Assembly: GCA_022573935.1 (NCBI GenBank)
Contig: JACZTE010000007.1
Span: forward strand, 1-12,250
DNA: 12,250 nucleotides
Origin: Chloroflexota bacterium
Lineage (GTDB): Bacteria; Chloroflexota; Dehalococcoidia; DSTF01; RBG-16-68-14
Direction of reading: 5' to 3'
Position numbers and translations under genes: made by a program. The notes beneath the pieces were generated by a model that saw only the letters and a program-made list of their open reading frames with translations, was not told the origin of the DNA and did not search any database. Below, piece by piece: positions 9,090-12,250 of this stretch (its first letter is position 1; each line of letters opens with the position of its first letter).

Positions 9090-10249
9090 CGATCCGCAAC
9101 AAGGCGGCTATCGTCGGCATCGGTCAGACGGAGTTCTCGAAGGACTCCGGCCGGAGCACGTTGCACATGGCGCTGGAGGCGATCCTGCAGGCGCTGGACG
9201 ACTGCGGCCTCACGACGAACGACGTCGACGCGGTCGTGAAGATGAGCGCCAACGACGATATCTACGAGATCGACCTGCTGCGCTCGCTGAATCTTTCGAA
9301 CCTGCGCTTCTTCAACGAAGTGCCCCACGGCGGCGGCGCCGCTTGCGGGACGATCGCGGGAGCGGTGGCGGCCGTCGTCTCCGGCATGGCCGACGTGGTG
9401 GTGACCTTCCGGTCGCTGAACGAACGCTCGGAGCTTCGGTTCGGGCAGTCCAGCCTGGGCGGCGGAGTAACGCACTGGCGGCAGTACTACCTGCCCCACG
9501 GCCTGGTGACGCCGGCGCAGTGGGTGGCCATCTTCGGCCAGCGCTACCTCCACGAGTACGGCCACTCGACCGAGGAGCTGGGCCGGGTCTCGGTGCTCAC
9601 CCGCAAGCACGCGGCGACGAACCCGCACGCGATGATGTACGAGCGGCCGATTACCATCGAGGATCACCAGAGCTCCCGCTGGATCGCCGAGCCGTTACGC
9701 CTCCTCGACTGTTGCCTCGATACGGACGGCGCCTGCGCCGCGATCGTCGTCTCCGCGGAGAAGGCAAAGCGGCTGAAGTCGACGCCCGCGTACATCGCCG
9801 CCGCGGCACAGGGCACGGGCAGCCGTTCGGAGATGATGACCAGCTACCAGCGCACCAACCTCGCCCGGCTCGAGGAGTCGGAGGCGGCCGCCGCGCAGAT
9901 CTATCCGATAGCCGAGCTGACGCCCAAGGACATCGATGTCGCGCAGATCTACGATCCGTTTACGCCCATGGTGTTGATGCAGCTAGAGGCGTACGGATTC
10001 GCTGAGCCCGGGCAGGCGCCGCGACTCTTCCACGAGGGCCGCCTGGAGCTCGACGGCGGCATGCCGATGAACACGCACGGCGGCCATCTGGGCGAGGGGT
10101 ATCTCCACGGCTTCGGGCACATCGTCGAGGGTGTCCGTCAGATCCGGGGCACCGCCGTCAACCAGGTTCCCGACGTCAAGACCTGCCTCGTGACCAGCGG
10201 TGTCGGCGTGCCCACCAGCGCGATCATCCTATCGCGAGAGGCGTACTGA
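9086..10249 (+). CDS. Ltp2-like thiolase-fold retro-aldolase (lipid-transfer/SCPx type)
   Basis: The 387-residue product belongs to the lipid-transfer branch of the thiolase superfamily: AAIVGIGQTEF at the N terminus, THWRQYYLPHGLVTPAQW in the middle, and NTHGGHLGEGYLHGFGH near the C terminus, where true thiolases have the GHPxGATG block. In the steroid aldolase Ltp2 the catalytic residues are, as I recall, Tyr294 and Tyr344. Here Y289 (YDPFTP) and Y339 (GEGYLHG) have the same 50-residue spacing. This suggests retro-aldol cleavage of a beta-hydroxyacyl-CoA, releasing a ketone or aldehyde and a short acyl-CoA, rather than thiolysis. C87 (AACGTI) lies near the thiolase nucleophile position but may not be equivalent. 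The ATG overlaps the upstream stop by four bases, and the DUF35 gene starts one base inside this stop, as expected for a stoichiometric partner. Confidence 0.9.
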   Translation: MTIRNKAAIVGIGQTEFSKDSGRSTLHMALEAILQALDDCGLTTNDVDAVVKMSANDDIYEIDLLRSLNLSNLRFFNEVPHGGGAACGTIAGAVAAVVSGMADVVVTFRSLNERSELRFGQSSLGGGVTHWRQYYLPHGLVTPAQWVAIFGQRYLHEYGHSTEELGRVSVLTRKHAATNPHAMMYERPITIEDHQSSRWIAEPLRLLDCCLDTDGACAAIVVSAEKAKRLKSTPAYIAAAAQGTGSRSEMMTSYQRTNLARLEESEAAAAQIYPIAELTPKDIDVAQIYDPFTPMVLMQLEAYGFAEPGQAPRLFHEGRLELDGGMPMNTHGGHLGEGYLHGFGHIVEGVRQIRGTAVNQVPDVKTCLVTSGVGVPTSAIILSREAY

Positions 10250-10650
10250 TGGCCGACTCCCCGCGTCCCTATCCGCAGCCGGATCGCGACACGGCGCCGT
10301 TCTGGGAGGCGCAGAACCGGCATGAGCTCAGCTTCCAACGCTGCACGAGCTGCTCCGCGGTGCGCTACCTGGTGGGCCCCATCTGCCCGCAGTGTCACTC
10401 CTTCGACCACGAGTGGGTCGCATCCAGCGGTCGGGGCACGATTCATAGCTACACGGTGGTGCGACACCAGACGCACCCGGCGTTCCCGGTGCCGTACACG
10501 GTGCTGCTGGTCGAGATGGAGGAGGGGCCGCGAGTCATCGCCCAGCTGCGCGCGCCGGAGGACGCTCCGTTCGAGATCGGCTCGCCCGTTCACATCGAGT
10601 GGGAAGACCACCCCAAGCAGTCGCTCCCGGTCTTCGTTCTGGACGGGTAG
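10249..10650 (+). CDS. DUF35 protein (rubredoxin-like zinc ribbon plus OB-fold)
   Basis: The 133-residue protein shows the standard DUF35 order: an N-terminal helix segment PFWEAQNRHEL (17-27), a zinc ribbon with C32-x2-C35 and C46-x2-C49, then an OB-fold (about 60-130) with GTIHSYTVV and PYTVLLVEM strands. DUF35 proteins are non-catalytic partners of lipid-transfer thiolases and aldolases; in mycobacteria the DUF35 half of ChsH2 binds Ltp2 and is needed for its activity. Here it is free-standing, and its ATG overlaps the Ltp2-like stop (TGATG), which indicates coupled synthesis with the aldolase rather than with the hydratase. It closes the run of tightly packed genes; a 91-nt gap with a promoter follows. 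Confidence 0.93.
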   Translation: MADSPRPYPQPDRDTAPFWEAQNRHELSFQRCTSCSAVRYLVGPICPQCHSFDHEWVASSGRGTIHSYTVVRHQTHPAFPVPYTVLLVEMEEGPRVIAQLRAPEDAPFEIGSPVHIEWEDHPKQSLPVFVLDG

Positions 10651-10676
10651 GCGAACCGATCGGGCGAGCCGTCGTC

Positions 10677-10706
10677 TTGACTGCGGAGACAGCGAGCGGC
10701 TAAGGT
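10677..10706 (+). promoter_or_regulatory. Candidate sigma70-type promoter for the amidohydrolase unit
   Basis: TTGACT (10677-10682, 5 of 6) and TAAGGT (10701-10706, TANNNT type) are 18 bp apart, the same geometry as the candidate promoter before the thiolase. A start near 10713 gives a leader of about 29 nt that contains the strong AAGGAG at 10730-10735. Confidence 0.5.
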
Positions 10707-10720
10707 TATGACCGCTGGCT
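10691..10720. promoter_or_regulatory. Candidate operator dyad spanning the -10 element
   Basis: AGCGAGCGG (10691-10699) and CCGCTGGCT (10712-10720) pair at 8 of 9 positions around a 12-nt centre that contains the TAAGGT hexamer. Size and position suit a TetR-family or similar dimeric repressor. This is based on symmetry alone. Confidence 0.35.
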
Positions 10721-10741
10721 TGCTAGTGGAAGGAGAGTAGC

Positions 10742-11734
10742 GTGGCAGACAAAGAGTATTTCATCGCAGCCTCCGAATGCCACCTTATGGGGAGCTTCGA
10801 CGAGGTGAGCTACTATCCCGATCTCTCGCGCTGGTTTAGGAGCGCCATGACCGGCGTCGCCCGGGTCTGGGGCGCTCCTAAGGAGATGGCGCCGCCCCGG
10901 GCCGTGGAGCTGATCAAGCAGATGGACGAATGCGGTGTCGACGTCGCATTCGGGCTGCGCGAGTCGATGATGGACGTCACGGGCTACGCAGCTCCCATGT
11001 CCACCAACGGCTTCATCATCAAGGAGATCGAGCCGTACCCGGACCGGCTCTTCCTCGAATGCAACGTCGGGCCCATCTTGCATCGTGGCGTCAAGCACGC
11101 GATCTGGGAGATGGAGTATCTAGTCAAGAACCACGGCGCGAAGCTCTGCAAGGTCTACGCGCCGGAGGATGGCCCGCTCAACGACCCGGAGATGTGGCCG
11201 TTCTACGAGAAGGCGTGCGAGCTGGACATCCCGCTCACCATCCACATGGGGATGGCGTATGTCGTGCCGCAGCCGACGAAGTACACGCTGCCGCTGCTGC
11301 TGGACGATGTCCTCCTCGCCTTTCCGGAGCTGAAGGTGATCGCCTACCACATGGGCTGGCCGTACCACGAGGAGCTGTTCGGCTTGGCCGGCAAGCACCG
11401 GAACCTCTACATCGGCATCTCGGGCATCGTCGGCTGGTTCGCCCGAGCTCCGTACCGGGGCTATCACCTGATCGGCGAGGCGTTGGAATGGGCGGGCCCT
11501 GACAAAATCGTCTTCGGGCTGGACTGGCCCGGCGTCACCATGAAGGCGTGCGTCGACTACATCAAGAACCTCGAGATTCCGGAAGAGCTCCAGCAGCAGT
11601 GGGGCTATCCCGCGATCACCGACGAGATTCGAGCGAAGATACTCGGCCTCAACCTCGCCCGGCTCACGGGCATCGAGCCTGTGAAACGGCTGAAGGGAGC
11701 TCCAGCGCAGAGCGGCGTCGCGGGCGGGAGCTAG
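10742..11734 (+). CDS. Amidohydrolase_2 (ACMSD-like) family metal-dependent hydrolase or decarboxylase
   Basis: The 330-residue TIM-barrel protein belongs to the amidohydrolase_2/ACMSD-related group, whose members hydrolyse or decarboxylate carboxylated rings. Likely metal and catalytic residues are H168 (TIHMG), H203 (AYHMGWPYHEE) and D261 (FGLDWPG). The first-strand HxH motif reads E12-C-H14 (SECHL), so one His ligand is replaced by Glu. Some decarboxylases of this family (gamma-resorcylate and 5-carboxyvanillate decarboxylases) also use a Glu at this site, which makes a decarboxylase or lyase role as likely as hydrolysis. The start is GTG, chosen because AAGGAG (10730-10735) lies six bases upstream. 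The last 15 or so residues are Gly/Ala/Ser-rich and probably disordered. It has its own promoter and likely forms an operon with the following aldolase-like gene, 34 nt downstream. Confidence 0.88.
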   Translation: MADKEYFIAASECHLMGSFDEVSYYPDLSRWFRSAMTGVARVWGAPKEMAPPRAVELIKQMDECGVDVAFGLRESMMDVTGYAAPMSTNGFIIKEIEPYPDRLFLECNVGPILHRGVKHAIWEMEYLVKNHGAKLCKVYAPEDGPLNDPEMWPFYEKACELDIPLTIHMGMAYVVPQPTKYTLPLLLDDVLLAFPELKVIAYHMGWPYHEELFGLAGKHRNLYIGISGIVGWFARAPYRGYHLIGEALEWAGPDKIVFGLDWPGVTMKACVDYIKNLEIPEELQQQWGYPAITDEIRAKILGLNLARLTGIEPVKRLKGAPAQSGVAGGS

Positions 11735-11768
11735 CGTCCGACCGCAGGCCGATGAAAGGGCGCGATTG

Positions 11769-12250
11769 TTGAAGGATCAGGCCTGTATCGTCGGCATTGG
11801 TGAGACTGCGTACACCCGCGACCGCGACTCGACAACTGGCACCCTGGCCCTACAGCTTCAGGCCTCCGTGCGCGCGGCCGAGGACGCGGGCCTCAGCACC
11901 AAGCAGATCGACGGCGTCATGCCGTTTCCCCGTCTCGCCACCGCCGAGGAGCTGGCGGCCAACCTGGGCATGAAGGATCTGCGCTACGCGGCGACGCTCC
12001 ATATGGGAGGCGCCGCCCCTGTCGCGTCGCTGCAGAGCGCCGCGATGGCGGTCACCTCGGGCGCTGCCGACTACGTGCTCATTCCGGCCGGATGGAACAG
12101 CTACTCCGGCAGGCGCGCGCAGGATACCGTCGTCGATGACGTCTCGGCGATGCCGGGCGGCGCGATCGCCCGCGACTACTACGTTCCCTACGGGCTGACA
12201 GCGCCCGCGCAGTGGTACTCTCTCATCGCCCGTCGCCACATGCACGAGTT
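11769..12250 (+). CDS. Second Ltp2-like thiolase-fold protein, truncated by window end
   Basis: The reading frame runs off the end of the window after about 160 codons. It begins KDQACIVGIGETAYTR and contains YYVPYGLTAPAQW, closely matching AIVGIGQTEF and YYLPHGLVTPAQW of the Ltp2-like gene at 9086, so it is a divergent paralogue in the lipid-transfer thiolase branch. The segment LHMGGAAPVASLQSAAMAV corresponds to the N-terminal active-site helix, and no Cys is present at the thiolase nucleophile position. No in-frame ATG precedes it; a TTG at 11769 (or the adjacent TTG at 11766) with AAAGGG at 11755-11760 is the best start. Residues equivalent to the catalytic tyrosines lie beyond the window, so aldolase activity cannot be judged. 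It follows the amidohydrolase by 34 nt. Confidence 0.85.
   Translation, partial: MKDQACIVGIGETAYTRDRDSTTGTLALQLQASVRAAEDAGLSTKQIDGVMPFPRLATAEELAANLGMKDLRYAATLHMGGAAPVASLQSAAMAVTSGAADYVLIPAGWNSYSGRRAQDTVVDDVSAMPGGAIARDYYVPYGLTAPAQWYSLIARRHMHE

Overview
The window is GC-rich bacterial DNA holding a dense, almost entirely rightward catabolic gene cluster for CoA-thioesters, with one leftward surface-protein gene at its left edge. I cannot fix the organism from sequence alone. The C-terminal anchor of the first gene (hydrophobic helix ending in a short Arg/Lys tail), the number of family III CoA-transferase, acyl-CoA dehydrogenase and lipid-transfer-type thiolase genes, and the absence of any outer-membrane protein suggest an uncultured Chloroflexota (Dehalococcoidia/SAR202-like) or, second choice, an actinobacterium. 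This is inference.

Layout. Positions 45-968 (minus): secreted, C-terminally anchored protein of unknown function. Positions 969-1367: gene-free divergent region with an imperfect 20-bp inverted repeat and a candidate promoter for the rightward genes. Positions 1368-3315: thiolase and short-chain dehydrogenase (transcription unit 1). Positions 3316-3444: short spacer with two sets of direct repeats and a good sigma70-like promoter. Positions 3445-10650: seven tightly packed genes (unit 2): FAS1-like hotdog subunit, MaoC hotdog subunit, tandem family III CoA-transferase, two acyl-CoA dehydrogenases, Ltp2-like aldolase and DUF35 protein. Stop/start overlaps or gaps of 3-32 nt join them. Positions 10651-10741: spacer with a promoter whose -10 lies inside a dyad. 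From 10742 (unit 3): an amidohydrolase_2 protein and a second Ltp2-like gene cut off by the window end.

How the genes could work together. The set parallels the actinobacterial cholesterol side-chain (igr) system: heteromeric acyl-CoA dehydrogenase (ChsE1/ChsE2), heteromeric hydratase (ChsH1/ChsH2) and retro-aldolase Ltp2 with a DUF35 partner. The proposed order is CoA loading by the transferase, alpha,beta-desaturation by the dehydrogenase pair, hydration by the hotdog pair, and C-C cleavage by the Ltp2-like/DUF35 pair to a ketone or aldehyde plus a short acyl-CoA. The SDR and thiolase would offer a classical beta-oxidation ending. Key residues are split between partner subunits in both heteromeric enzymes. 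Unlike mycobacterial ChsH2, where DUF35 is fused to the hydratase subunit, DUF35 here is a separate gene directly behind the aldolase. The substrate is unknown; a branched or polycyclic (steroid- or terpenoid-like) carboxylic acid is a reasonable guess.
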